A stretch of DNA of 64,000 bases from Tipula vernalis (lineage: Eukaryota; Arthropoda; Insecta; Diptera; Tipulidae): the NCBI GenBank assembly GCA_958295665.1, contig OY282559.1, positions 135,015,241 through 135,079,240 of the forward strand. The letters run 5' to 3'. Under the pieces are notes generated by a model. That model saw nothing but the letters and a program-made list of their open reading frames with translations. It did not search any database and was not told the origin of the DNA. Numbering within the stretch: the stretch's first letter is position 1; the number at the start of each line of letters is the position of its first letter. Positions 1 to 11,012 of this stretch are shown piece after piece. Made by a program: the position numbers and the translations under genes.

Positions 1-640
1 AAATTCTTAAGATTATAATTTTTTGTCGTGACGTTTTTGTCAAGTTCTTTTGCTTTGAAATTACCAAGTTACCGTTGGTAGATTTCAAGTATGCGGCATT
101 AAGGCAAAAATTGAACATTGTTCAATTTTGTACACAGAACGTTTTTGTGCCTTTCACGCAAAATTACATGATCTTAAAAAAGTAACAGCTATTTCAACAA
201 ATCAGCATGGAAACACGTTGCACGTATCACTGCCTTATTTCACAACTGGTGATGAAATATTCACCAGTTTGTGTCTACTTGATTTAAAAAAAAAAAAAAA
301 AAAAAAATTAAATTAATTTGGAATTTTACGACTTTAAGACTTTTTTGCCAAAATTCAATAATTTACTGTTTGTTTTACAAAAATTAGAAAAAATCTTTGT
401 AACGAAACGTTATGAATAATCATTTTGTGTAACTTGTGTGATTTTCGAAATAAGCGAAGCGAGCAATATCCCACTCGTTACACAAAATGAAGTATTTCCT
501 ATCTGGTTGCACATCTATTTAAATAAAAATAAAAAATTAATTTTAAATTAATAAAATAAAATAGCTACTTATGTGAAATATTACAAATCATATTTTTAAA
601 ATTTACTATACAAATCCTTATTCCTAAAAAAGCAGGTGAT
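1..640. other. AT-rich sequence without a recognisable gene
   Basis: No coding signal that I can support. It holds a homopolymeric A run at about 286-307, a short hairpin at about 240-275 (CACAACTGGTGA against TCACCAGTTTGTG) and a spaced inverted repeat (CATTTTGTGTAAC near 421 against GTTACACAAAATG near 477). A short open frame at 128-316 ends in a lysine run made by the A tract and is probably chance. Confidence 0.5.
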
Positions 641-660
641 TTAAAATAAAATCCTAGAAA

Positions 661-1198
661 TTACTTTTGCTCTGTTTGTGTCCATGTCGAATTTTTTTTG
701 TGGAATATTTGTTTAAACACAAACGTTTTCACTTCTGGCCGATCTTCAAGTAAGTTGCTAATAAAATCTTTTACCACAATATCCACGGATGCGAACTTCT
801 TTTTAGGCGGAGTGTTTAAAAGGAACCTCGAAATTTTTTTCAGTTGCTCATTTTCTTGATTGGTTTTGGTCCTCCTTCGGTGATGTGGACTGAGGAACAG
901 AGAGGGCGATATAGGACACGCTAAAGGAACTTGTGGAATATCATAATTCCTTAGATACGTTTTTGGGGGCCCTGCTTCATATTTTAATTTGAGTGGTGGC
1001 GAGTCGGCCCTACTCAGAGTACTGGCTCAACCTCAGAATACTCTGTGTTAAAAGTAATGGTTGGCGGCAAATGTTTTTTTGAAATAGGAGCTTTGGTAGT
1101 TGTATAAAGTTTTAGATTTATTAATCTTTGACAAGCAACGTCGATGTAATTGTCTTTACATTTACAAACAAAACTATTAAATATTTTATTATGCGCCG
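661..1198 (-). pseudogene. Decayed coding remnant, unidentified (possibly BESS-like C-terminus)
   Basis: The minus strand carries a roughly 119-codon open stretch from about 1017 down to a TAA at 661-663. It has coding-like composition: a proline-rich part, a basic HHRRRTK stretch, then a C-terminal segment with DFISNLL and KQIF. Just upstream (about 1014-1198) a second open stretch in another frame reads KCKDNYIDVACQRLINLKLY, so a single-base indel near 1014-1018 seems to separate two parts of one gene. The tail loosely resembles BESS-type interaction motifs of insect MADF/BESS proteins; this is a guess. No start codon is visible and the 5' side meets the BEL-1 boundary at 1256. I do not recognise the gene. 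Confidence 0.4.
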
Positions 1199-1200
1199 TT

Positions 1201-1252
1201 CTTTTCAAAACTTTTGTATACGCAGTTATGGGTATACAAAAGTTTTGAAAAG
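1201..1252. repeat. Perfect 20-bp inverted repeat touching BEL-1
   Basis: The arm at 1201-1220 (CTTTTCAAAACTTTTGTATA) is the exact reverse complement of 1233-1252, with a 12-bp spacer. The right arm ends 3 bp before the BEL-1 5' LTR. The first LTR bases, TGCGCCG, also occur at 1192-1198 just left of the hairpin. This suggests a rearrangement or templated insertion at the element boundary. Confidence 0.75.
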
Positions 1253-1255
1253 TTT

Positions 1256-1609
1256 TGCGCCGCAACCAATTTACTACAGCTTATTGTCAACTTTAATTAT
1301 ATATGTACTAACTTATTAATTTATAAATGTTTGTAACATTACATTATGTATTAGTATTTTTGTAATTAGTCTAGTTTTCTTTTTTTGTTGTTTATTATTA
1401 AGTCAGTCTTAACTCATGTGCGATTAACGAATGTTACAATTGTTACAATTTAAATAAATAAAATTAAATAAATAAAATTTAAATACAATTTAAATAAAAC
1501 AAACAGTTAAACTAAAATTAATCTTAACTTACAACCTTAGTAAGGGTTCGTTTTGTGTACAAAGGATTACCCTTTCGTTTATTTTTTGGACAACCTCATC
1601 GCTTGTTCA
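1256..1609 (+). repeat. BEL-1 5' LTR
   Basis: Begins TGCGCCGCAACC and ends GCTTGTTCA, the TG...CA ends usual for LTRs. It matches 7361-7716 with about six substitutions or small indels. In the right copy the bases before TGCGCC are AATGGT, so the true LTR could start a few bases earlier and be clipped here. Confidence 0.9.
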
Positions 1610-1627
1610 TGGTCCTTCGAGCCGGAT
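1610..1627 (+). other. BEL-1 primer-binding site, tRNA-Tyr
   Basis: TGGTCCTTCGAGCCGGAT starts immediately after the LTR. It is complementary to the 3' end of eukaryotic tRNA-Tyr (acceptor ...CGAAGGA plus CCA) as I know that tRNA. Minus-strand DNA synthesis would be primed here. Confidence 0.8.
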
Positions 1628-1944
1628 AGCGTATTACTATCATTTCATGTGTGATTAATTATACAGTGCAGTAAATTAAACCCAGTTAATTACTATTAAA
1701 CAATAATTGTCGTGATATTACTAGTGCCGCTACGTTTAGAACCGTAAACGTATAACATAAACAATTTAGTAGCTCGTGAATCGTAAACATTAATCAATAA
1801 TTCAAATTACATCAAACCAAGGCTAAAGCAGTGCGACAACTTAGCTGGTGGATTCAAGGGTGATTGGCATAAGTTTATAAGGAAATCATTCCGGCCGCTT
1901 GCACAAACGATAAGTAGAACAAGTTGCTTAATAAATATTTAAGG

Positions 1945-3087
1945 ATGGCTGAGTCAATTATATTATCTAGAGGAAATATACTCGCGTCCGTTACAAAAAT
2001 GCAAACCTGGGTTAATAAAATCACCAACGCAACAACAATTGAAGCCTTAGAAGTACGTATGCAAAGGCTTGATGAATATTGCAAGGATTTTAGAACGTTG
2101 GAAAACAATTTGTTTGCCTTTCCCGGTCAAGTGTCTAAATATGATGAATTCGAAGAAAAATATTTTGATTTGCGTGAAAACTTAATGCGAAGTATACGTG
2201 CCAAACAAGCTAGTTCAAGTACAGTCCCTTCTGGGAGCACAGCTGCCTCACAACCTATACTGTCGGAGTTGCTCGAACAGCAAAGAACCTTCTTTGAAAC
2301 GCTAAATACTACAACGACCCAACTGGCTGATCGGTCTATCATAAATCAAGATCAAATTAAATTGCCTAGGGTGGAATTTGCGAAATTTGATGGGGACTAC
2401 AAAAATTGGCCGGCCTTTGAAGACTCATTTGTATCATCCATTCATAGTAATCAAACACTCTCTGATATCTCTAAATTTAAACTACTTAAAACTGTTTTGA
2501 CTGAGGGTCCGGCATCGTTAATCAAAAATCTCACCGAAACGGAAGCAAATTACAGCGAAGCATGGAGGAAACTGAAAACTCGTTACGACAAGAAACGGAA
2601 AATCTTAAACTCATACATTACTACGTTTCTCGATGTATCACCGGCGATGACAGGTAGAGCTACTGATATTCGCTCACTATGTGACAAATGTGATGAAATT
2701 GTTATCGGAATCCGAACAATGGGCCAGGAAGCAGAGTATCGAGATGCATGGTTGATACAAATTATGCTGCGCAAGTTGGATACTGAAACCAAACAATTGT
2801 GGTCAAAGGAAACAACCAACAATAATTTCCCAAAGCTAGAAGAATTTTTTAATTTTTTGAATATCAGATGTGACGGATTGGATGATGGAGTTACTTATGA
2901 TCATGAACCACGGATTCGAATTCCTTCACATCAAAATCAATTTTCGAGGGAAAAACCATTTTTTAAGGCAATGCTGTTAAATTCGAACCGTTTAATATGT
3001 CCGTGCTGCAATTTCAATCATAACCTGTTTCGTTGTATGAAATTTCGAAGCTTCGACATTAAACTCAGAAGAAATTTGGTTAATTAA
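1945..3087 (+). CDS. gag: BEL-1 gag, ends at an in-frame TAA between two zinc knuckles
   Basis: About 380 codons from the ATG in AAGGATGG at 1945; the frame is open from 1924 but with only a TTG upstream. The middle part, with FAKFDGDYKNWPAFEDSF and later LLKTVLTEGPASLI, is the gag domain typical of BEL/Pao elements (DUF1759-like). Near the end lies a first Cys-His cluster (CPCC, then H and C). The frame meets TAA at 3085-3087 and reopens at once in the same frame with a second knuckle, CX2CX4HX4C, at about 3097-3138. Most BEL/Pao elements have one continuous gag-pol frame, so I read the TAA as a nonsense change. It lies inside the nucleocapsid region, not at a gag/pol border, which argues against programmed readthrough. 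Confidence 0.85.
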   Translation: MAESIILSRGNILASVTKMQTWVNKITNATTIEALEVRMQRLDEYCKDFRTLENNLFAFPGQVSKYDEFEEKYFDLRENLMRSIRAKQASSSTVPSGSTAASQPILSELLEQQRTFFETLNTTTTQLADRSIINQDQIKLPRVEFAKFDGDYKNWPAFEDSFVSSIHSNQTLSDISKFKLLKTVLTEGPASLIKNLTETEANYSEAWRKLKTRYDKKRKILNSYITTFLDVSPAMTGRATDIRSLCDKCDEIVIGIRTMGQEAEYRDAWLIQIMLRKLDTETKQLWSKETTNNNFPKLEEFFNFLNIRCDGLDDGVTYDHEPRIRIPSHQNQFSREKPFFKAMLLNSNRLICPCCNFNHNLFRCMKFRSFDIKLRRNLVN

Positions 3088-6000
3088 TGTGGCGCATGTT
3101 ACAACTGTCTTCGTATGAATCATGCTGTAGAACAATGTGCTGATTTATCAAATTGTCGAATTTGCAATAGACGGCATAATACTTTGCTTCATCACCCTGA
3201 TTCAATTAAGTCAGCTGATCAAATTAATAATTCACAACCAAGCCAAACTGCTAGTCATCCTTCATCTTTCTCACATCCAATGACATCAGCACCAATCATC
3301 CAACAAGAACATCAATCTGAACCACTAAACGTCAACAATGATTCAAGATCTGAAGGGTCGTATATACCTCATATTCAAAATATGGTCACAACAACGGTCA
3401 AGTCGCTTTCTATTAATAAAAATGCACCTATTGTTCCGAATCCACAAGTCGCTTTGCTGCCAACCGCTCTAATATATATTCAGGATTCTAACGGAATTAA
3501 AAATCTCGCGAATGCATTACTGGACTCAGGATCCCAGTGTACATTCATATCGGAACAATTGGTTCAGCGTTTGCGACTGAGACGATCACATTCATCATCA
3601 ATCACTATTCACGGCCTAGCTGACAAACGTGCTGCTACGACTAGAGGTTTAGTTAATATACATATATCTTCAAGGATTTTACCATCAATTAATCTGAATA
3701 TCACTGCACACATCGTTCCACGATTGCTGACAATCCATCCAGTGGATCTCAATGAGTCTATTACAAGCCACGTGCAATCCCTAGAACTGGCTGATCCAAA
3801 TTATGGCTTTACACGAGAAATTGACGTTTTGTTTGGAGCTGACGTGTTCTTTGATTTATTTAAACCAGACAAACTAATTTTTGAGGGACACACGTATGCA
3901 CAATCAACGATTTTCGGATGGATTATCCTAGCACCTCAACTAAGGGGTCATTCAACATCGTCGTTTTCCATAACTGTCACGCCAAATGATTTAAACAAAT
4001 CTCTTCAGCGTTTTTGGGAACTTGAGGAGCCTCCAAATTTTACAAGCGCCACTCCTGACGACCAATTATGTGAATCCCATTTCATCAAGACGGTTAAACG
4101 AAACGAATTCGGACGGTATATCGTACGACTTCCATTTATCACCCCACGCAATAAAATTGGACATTCGAGGTCCGCTGCCATTCGTCGATTATTAACTATG
4201 GAACGTCGTTTTGAGAAAAACACTCAACTGGCAACCGATTACAAAACTTTCATGAATGAGTATAGTTCAATGGGTCATATGGAAAGAGTTCCGAATCACG
4301 AAGTGGCAAAAAATGATGATCAAGTTTTCTATCTCCCACATCACGCCGTAACAAAATTAGATAGTTCAACCACTAAACTTCGGGTCGTGTTTGATGGATC
4401 TTGTAAATCATCATTGGGTATATCACTAAATGATATTGTACTCACAGGACCCACTTTACAAGATGATTTAGTGACCATCATAAGTCGGTTTCGTCTGCAT
4501 CGTGTGGTTTTTTCTGCAGATGTCGAAAAAATGTATAGGCAAGTGCTTGTGCTATCGCCTGATAATGACTTCCAAAGAATAGTGTGGAGAGACAATCCTA
4601 CCGAGAAAATAGAGACATACCGATTAAACACCGTGACGTATGGGACCTCATGCGCGCCTTTTTTGGCTGTCAGGACTCTTAAAAAAATTGCCGAGGATAA
4701 CGAACATGACCATCCGAACGTAGCTTCCATCATTAAGCGTGACTTCTACATTGATGATTTACTTTCTGGATGTGATAATGGTGATATCGCTGCTAAATTA
4801 TTCACGGAGCTATGTCAGGTCATGGAGGGAGCTGGTTTCCTACTTCGAAAATGGAAATCCAATTCTTTCGATTTCTTATCAATAATTCCTGATAAGCTTA
4901 AGGAACCTGCAATGTTAACTTTTGGAAATGATAGTGTTACCATCAAGACCTTAGGAATTCAATGGAATCCTGTGCGAGACGTATTCTCATATGCGTTTAA
5001 GATACTACCAAGCATATTCCTTTCTAAGCGAAACTTACTGTCCGAAATCTCCAAAATCTACGATCCTTTAGGCTGGGTGTCTCCAACGACTATCTCCATG
5101 AAAATTATTTTCCAACAATTATGGAGCCGGAGGATCGGTTGGGATGATGAAGTTCCCGGCGACATTAGTCAGAAATGGAATACCATAAAATTAAATTTGC
5201 CAAATCTTGAGGCCATCGAAATTCCACGGCATTTCTTCGTTTCATCGAACACGAAATCAACACAGATCCATGCGTTCTGTGATGCTTCGGAGGTAGCATA
5301 TGCGGCTGCTGTTTATCTACGTAGCGAAAATTCAACAGGATGTATCAAAACGTCGCTAATCATCGCCAAGACCCGAGTTGCACCTATTAAGCAAATCTCA
5401 ATTCCACGGCTAGAGTTGTGTGGAGCACATATCTTAGTGAAACTAGTCAAATTTTCATTGGGTATTTTTCAACATCGGCATTGTGAAGTATTTGCATGGA
5501 CTGACTCAAAGGTGGTCCTAGCCTGGCTTTCTGACCACCCACGTAGATGGAACACGTTCATTGGGAACAGAACTTTGGAAATCATGGAAACAGTTCCTCG
5601 AAATCGTTGGAATTATGTACCGTTAAGGGAAAACCCTTGCGATATTGCATCAAGGGGCATTAGTCCAGAATTACTTCCAAATCTTGAATTATGGTGGTGT
5701 GGCCCGAAGTGGCTGATGTATGAAGAGAATTACTGGCCATCTAGCAATCAACAACAGTTTGAAACAATGTGCGAAGAACGTCGAAAGACCCCAATCATCA
5801 TGACACTTCAAATCGAATCCAACGAAATTATTTCATATTTTTTATGCAAGTTCTCATCATTTAAAAGGGTAAAAAGGATAGTCGCATACCTTCTCCGATT
5901 TTTGTATCCGAAGTTGCATTTAATTGACTTAATTCGCAAGGCCGAAACATTTATATATAAGGAAGTTCAACGCGAATCATTTAGTGATTATACTAATCTG

Positions 6001-7104
6001 CTCATTGCTGGAGAACCTCTCACTCGTAATAGCCAACTATCATCATTATCACCGTTTATTGATAATAATGGTTTATTGCGTGTAGGAGGACGACTCTCGA
6101 ATCTTGATTGCGAATTTGATATGAAACATCCAGTGATATTACCAAAGGATCATAGACTCACGTGGATGATAATTTATGAAACGCACATACTCAATCTGCA
6201 TTCTGGACCATCATTGTTGGCCAGCCTCCTTAAACAAAAGGTTTGGATCTTAAATGGCCGTAGCTTAATACGACAGTTTTGTCAAAGGTGTGTTAGTTGC
6301 GTGAGACAGAAACAAAAAATTACCACTCAACTCATGGGAAACTTGCCGAGGCAACGTCTAACGGTTTGTCGTCCGTTCACAACCACTGGAGTTGATTATG
6401 CAGGTCCCATTCTCATTAGAACTAAGCATGGTCGAGGAAGAGTTCCCTTGACTAAGGGATATATTGCTCTGGTTATATGCTTTGCCACCAAGGCAGTACA
6501 TATAGAATTGGTGTCGGATACGACCACTAACGCATTCATCGCCGCGTTACGCCGTTTTATTAGCCGTAGAGGGATTCCAGCCGAATTAATTAGCGACAAC
6601 GGCACTAATTTTGTTGGTGCCAAACGAGAACTTCGAGAACTTCACGATCAATTCCTTAACCATAAAACAAACAAATTAATATCCGATTTCTTTTCTCAGG
6701 CGATGATCAAATTTTCGTTTAATCCAGCCAGTGCACCACATTTTGGCGGACTTTGGGAGTCCAACATAAAATCGATCAAATACCACTTGAATCGAGTGAC
6801 AAGAGATACTAAAATGACGTTTGAGGAAATGGCTACTCTACTTTGCCAAATTGAAGCTTTACTCAACTCTCGACCGCTGTGTCCGATGAATGCCGACCCT
6901 GATAATATATTGGCCCTTACTCCAGGACATTTTTTAATAGGAGCACCTCCAACTTGTATCCCTGAGCCTGACCTACACAATTTTCCAACGTCACGATTAA
7001 CCAGATGGCAGAATATTCAACAACGAGTTCAAGGCTTTTGGAGAAAATGGTCTATTGAATATCTGCATACTTTGCAACAACGACCAAAGTGGAAGAAACC
7101 ATAA
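3088..7104 (+). pseudogene. pol: BEL-1 pol (protease, RT, RNase H, integrase), frameshifted at its end
   Basis: Same frame as gag after the TAA; the first ATG is 3115, giving 1329 codons. In that numbering the order is: second zinc knuckle, a Ser/Gln/Pro linker, aspartic protease with DSG at 137-139 (3523-3531), reverse transcriptase with YIDD at 545-548 (about 4747-4758), RNase H beginning IHAFCDASE near 5266, the integrase HHCC region near 6180-6300, and the integrase core with GVDYAGP, ISDNGTNF and GLWESNIKSI. All the hallmark catalytic residues I looked for are present. Translation runs into TAA at 7102-7104 after a one-base frame change, so the integrase C-terminal domain is read out of frame. 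The damage looks slight and late. Confidence 0.9.
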
Positions 7105-7337
7105 CAAATCTTACTATTGGAGACGTCGTTCTTGTAAAGGAGGATAACTTACCGCCAGCGCAGTGGTTATTAGGAATCATCGTCCATCTACATCCTGGAT
7201 CTGATGGACTAGTCCGCGTGGCTACTCTTAAAACGATTAAGGGTGAAATGAAACGACCCGTAGTTAAATTATGCCGACTTCCATTAAATGAGGAGGAATC
7301 CCAAGAAGTTAACCTCGCTAGAATCAAGGTTAAGTAG
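7089..7337 (+). pseudogene. BEL-1 integrase C-terminal domain, out of frame
   Basis: The segment from GDVVLVKEDNLPPAQW to GLVRVATLKT and VKLCRLP is the conserved tail (DUF5641-like) of BEL/Pao polyproteins. Here it lies in a different frame from the preceding pol, overlapping it by a few codons. This points to a single-base indel near 7095-7104. The stop at 7335-7337 precedes the purine tract. Confidence 0.85.
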
Positions 7338-7344
7338 AAACTTA

Positions 7345-7356
7345 ACGGAGGGAGAA
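7345..7356 (+). other. BEL-1 polypurine tract
   Basis: ACGGAGGGAGAA lies directly before the 3' LTR and is the expected primer for plus-strand synthesis. Confidence 0.75.
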
Positions 7357-7360
7357 TGGT

Positions 7361-7716
7361 TGCGCCGCAACCAATTTACTACAGCTTATTGTCCACTTTA
7401 TTTATATATATGTACTAACTTATTAATTTATAAATGTTTGTAACATTACATTATGTATTAGTATTTTTGTAATTAGTCTAGTTTTCTTTTTTTGTTGTTT
7501 ATTATTAAGTCAGTCTTAACTCGTGTGCGATTAACGAATGTTACAATTGTTACAATTTAAATAAATAAAATTAAATCAATAAAATTTAAATACAATTTAA
7601 ATAAAACAAACAGTTAAACTAAAATTAATCTTAACTTACAACCTTAGTAAGGGTTCGTTTTGTGTACAAAGGGTTACCCTTTCGTTTATTTTTTGGACAA
7701 CCTCATCGCTTGTTCA
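7361..7716 (+). repeat. BEL-1 3' LTR
   Basis: Starts TGCGCCGCAACC, ends GCTTGTTCA. Near-identical partner of the LTR at 1256-1609. Confidence 0.9.
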
Positions 7717-8633
7717 CGTTCCCTATGATACATTTTGACAGATCCATGTGAAATATTTTACTAGTGAATGTGATTTGAATATTTTATTAGCAACAGCAAT
7801 CAACAAGAGCGAGAACATATAATTTTTTACAATATTAAATACAATATAATTTGGGTATTAACAATAATATAATTTGATATTAACAGCTCCCACCATTCTA
7901 TGTCTTGTCCCACTTGCAAGCCACAAAAAGCCATGAGTTGTAACTAACGTTGCCATCCATGCGTTTTGCGTGGTAAAAAATCTGTGATTTCGTGAAACGA
8001 ATCCCCAGAAATCCTTACGTATTTATTCGTTTCCTCATCATTACAGGATAATATTTCACCAATAATCGGGTTGTGGAACCGCGGAGTATAATGTAGTCGT
8101 ATTTTTTATTATTATTTTCAATTTGATTTTATTAAAAAAAATAGGCGAGAAAATTATCACGTACAAATTAGGCTGTGTTTCAATCGGATAAAAAGTTACA
8201 TTTGTTAACTGTGGTGAAAAATATTAAATTTTCCTTACTTTTTAATCGCTTTTGTGTTTTAAATGGAACTGGTTAAAATTGTAACGTGTACGTTTTTTAT
8301 TTTTATTTTGCGTAGAGAAAAGTAAAATACAAGCTAGAAATTTTTAACTGGACCGTGAATAAATTGTCAAAAATTTAACTTTTTAACTTTTTATGCGGAT
8401 TTTTATTCGTTTGAAACACAGCCTTATTATTAAATTCGGGCAGTTAAAATAAAAAATGTCTGCGAAGGGGAAAATTTCTCAAGTAAATGTCACAAATTAT
8501 TATTTATTACGGTATTATCACAGTATTCGGGCACGGCCTAGGTAAGAATATTAAAACAATACTAGATATTTTTGATTTTGATTTTTAGTTTTACTTTTTA
8601 TACCAATACTGAAAGCTAAGTAGGTCAAAACCT
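7717..8633. other. AT-rich spacer, no gene recognised
   Basis: I see no coding frame with recognisable features. It runs from the right flank of BEL-1 to the first bases of the next element. Confidence 0.5.
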
Positions 8634-8660
8634 GGGCCCTATTCTCGATTTCCACATCCA

Positions 8661-8858
8661 TTTTCCACATGTGGACATCTGTCAAAATTCATATAAATTG
8701 AATTTTTTTGGTACTAAGGGAATATTTCCGAATGGGTATAAGCAGGTGGAAGAAATTCTCCAAAAAGAAAAATATTCATGCCCCATGTGTTTTATATACG
8801 AACTAAAATTTCAGAACGTTTTGATAAATTTTGACAGATGTCCGCATGTAGAAAATTG
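8661..8858. repeat. Inner inverted repeat, ~30-bp arms
   Basis: TTTTCCACATGTGGACATCT (8661-8680, continuing TGTCAAAATT) is matched in reverse complement near 8828-8858 (AATTTTGACAGATGTCCGCA). The 200-bp unit shares its left edge with the larger element at 8634, so it could be a small member of the same family carrying an internal copy. Confidence 0.6.
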
Positions 8859-8930
8859 TAACGCAACAGCTCTGACGTCTCAGCTGTTGGTTAACAGAAA
8901 TTTATCAACTTAGAGGCTTTGGTTCGCGGC

Positions 8931-9055
8931 TATCACTGGCAGGCTAGAGCTCAGCGGTTAGGGTGGGTGTTGATACCAAAGCTTAAGTCGATCTAGATTT
9001 GCCGCGACTGTAACAAAACATTTTCTTCTTTGTCATGGAAATAAGATATTTAAAG
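8931..9055 (+). repeat. Possible tRNA-derived SINE
   Basis: TAGAGCTCAGCGGTTAG at about 8944-8960 resembles a polymerase III A box or tRNA D-arm (TAGCTCAGNGGTTAG). It is followed about 30 bp on by AAGTCGATCTAG, a poor match to a B box, and then by A-rich sequence. No full tRNA cloverleaf can be drawn. Weak. Confidence 0.25.
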
Positions 9056-9131
9056 AAAAATAAATTTAACTGAAACAGCGGACAGGCGATTTATTTATCG
9101 CCTGTCCGCTGTTTCAGTTAAATTTATTTTT
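9056..9131. repeat. Perfect hairpin, 35-bp arms, 6-bp loop
   Basis: 9056-9090 is the exact reverse complement of 9097-9131 with loop TTATTT. The arm includes CTGAAACAGCGGACAGGCGA. The arms are unusually GC-rich for the surroundings. There are no transposon-like flanks other than the enclosing element. Confidence 0.85.
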
Positions 9132-10070
9132 ACCCACCTCGATCATCCAATTACACTACACTGCCATGTCAATCTCCTCCATATGCACACAAAAATAATT
9201 ATCTCATCCTGAAAGTCGATAGATCACTATTCATAAAACCACAACAGTTGCATTAACAAAATTTGAAATTTTAATTTCATGAGCAATATAACACTAACGC
9301 TAATCACAACAACTACAATGTGTAAAATACAGTTGATACTATTAACAAAATTTTATAACTTAACTACGGGTTAGTATATGTTTAAATCTAAATAAATTTG
9401 ATATTTATGAAACACTACAATTCCTAATTTTAACTACGCGAATTTATCGAATTTAATTAAATTAAAGGTAAAATACCTGCACATTAAAATTGTAGTTAAT
9501 ATTACGAAATGTAGCAAAAAAAACATAATAACTAATAATAATTATAGAAAAAAAATAAATAAACAATTGAAAAATATAAACAAAATTTCTTAGCTTTAAT
9601 TATTCGCCATCTTTACACCATCACTGGATTATCCATAATATCGTTGATTATTTACCAACTGAACGGTTTGTGTTACAGTATATCTGATTTGTGCATTACA
9701 CCAATATTTAATAACCGGAGTTGACCGTTGTCGTTTTATAATTTATAGTTTGATTTTTCTTTTCTTTTAAATTTATTATATTGTTTTATTATATCTCACT
9801 GAGTCTATTAATAATTGAATTTTGACTTATTAAATGTTTGTAGTCTCGTTATCTACTCGTTTTATACACTCACGGTAACTCCCAATACATTATTTTTATT
9901 TTTACTATAGCGTTTCACATCACTACGGTTACACACACGGTAACTCAAACCACACCCAAACTTTTATGCCCCTTGTCTTAATATATAACTGACAACACTA
10001 ACGGTACCTCACCACATGCCACGTTCACAATGGTTTTAGTTCTTTCAACTTTAAATATATCTTGATATAC

Positions 10071-10099
10071 AGATATATATATATATATATATATATATA
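10071..10099. repeat. AT dinucleotide microsatellite
   Basis: About 14 TA units inside the 8634-10848 element. The rest of that stretch (9140-10800) is AT-rich with no supported gene. Confidence 0.8.
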
Positions 10100-11012
10100 G
10101 ATGGCTTTATAATGTACTTATTCTCGGCGAGTTAAGATAAATAATTGCACTATTTAGCTCGTATCGTAACATATAAATTGTAAGTAGTATTACACTGCAC
10201 ACTGGCCACATATAGGATTTTGTTATAATTACTTAACTATCAATATATAAGCCTTAATCATACACAACTTTAATTGATCTTGTCGCACTCATTAATTCAC
10301 AATCTCATTTAAATTTTGCTGAGTTCAAAAATATAACTTCCACCGTTAAACTATTGGATATCCGCTATGGTTTACGATATTTCGACATAGGGATCCATTT
10401 ACACGAGAAAAAAAAACTATGCAAAAATTGTAAGCCCTTTTGCTTTTTGTCAATACAACAACTTTTATGCGTTTGAGTTATTTTATTATGACGCTATAGC
10501 CATTTCACAACAATTAAAAAAAAATCGATCGACTCACTCACTACCACTTAAAAATTCATCTCATCTATATCACATTCAGATTTTCACAGTCCCGATTCTG
10601 TGTAAAACCCATCTATATATAGAGTTAACCCCACCATTTGATGACCGGAAATTTACGAACAGTTGTACTACGAATAAAACTGGATTGGAACAAATACCGA
10701 TACGCTAGACTATAGGGATATTATCATGATAGAGATATGAAAGATAAATCAATCCATAATTAAAAGGACTGATGTTATAATTTGATCAAACAAAACATGT
10801 GACGTAACCACGTTACAAAATGGATGTGGAATTCGAGAATAAGGCCCCCGCACAAGTTTTTTTACAAACCGTCTATAAAAACTAGTTTTCACATCAAATG
10901 TTTTTCTCTTTCCATCATAAGGGAAATAAATGCTTTGGTCCCTTGTTCTCTCTAAAGATGAACTAACACGAAAAATCTAACATCAGCTGATTTTGTTTAC
11001 AAATATTATTTA

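Larger units (their letters stand above)
1256..7716 (+). mobile_element. BEL/Pao LTR retrotransposon (BEL-1), nearly full length
   Basis: A 6.46-kb element with two LTRs of about 355 bp, a tRNA-Tyr primer site directly after the left LTR, gag, pol and a purine-rich tract before the right LTR. Pol order is protease, reverse transcriptase, RNase H, integrase, and the YIDD box and integrase pattern are those of the BEL/Pao superfamily. The LTRs differ at only a handful of positions, so the insertion is fairly recent. Two lesions are visible: an in-frame TAA at 3085-3087 inside the gag zinc-finger region and a frame change near 7100. No matching target duplication is seen (left flank AGTTT, right flank CGTTC), and the left boundary touches a hairpin, so the 5' edge is probably rearranged or lacks a few bases. 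Confidence 0.92.
8634..10848. mobile_element. Non-autonomous element with ~31-bp terminal inverted repeats
   Basis: The left end at 8634-8664 reads GGGCCCTATTCTCGATTTCC and on through ACATCCATTTT. The right end at 10818-10848 is its reverse complement with two or three changes (inner part AAAATGGATGTGGAATTCGA). The interior is AT-rich and has no transposase frame, so this is either a non-autonomous DNA element or two copies of a smaller one bracketing about 2.2 kb. Flanks are CCT on the left and CCG on the right; no clear target duplication. Confidence 0.6.

Noticed and set aside
128..316. 62-codon frame ending in polylysine
   Set aside because: No ATG start, tail made by a homopolymer A run, no recognisable features.
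1128..1319. 63-codon plus-strand frame across the BEL-1 left boundary
   Set aside because: It reads through the hairpin and into the LTR; the mirrored peptide on the minus strand comes from the palindrome.
8671..8913. 80-codon frame inside the inverted-repeat element
   Set aside because: Spans the inner inverted repeat, no ATG in good context, no domain.
8931..9000. A tRNA gene
   Set aside because: Only an A-box/D-arm-like word fits; no anticodon stem or T-arm can be paired.
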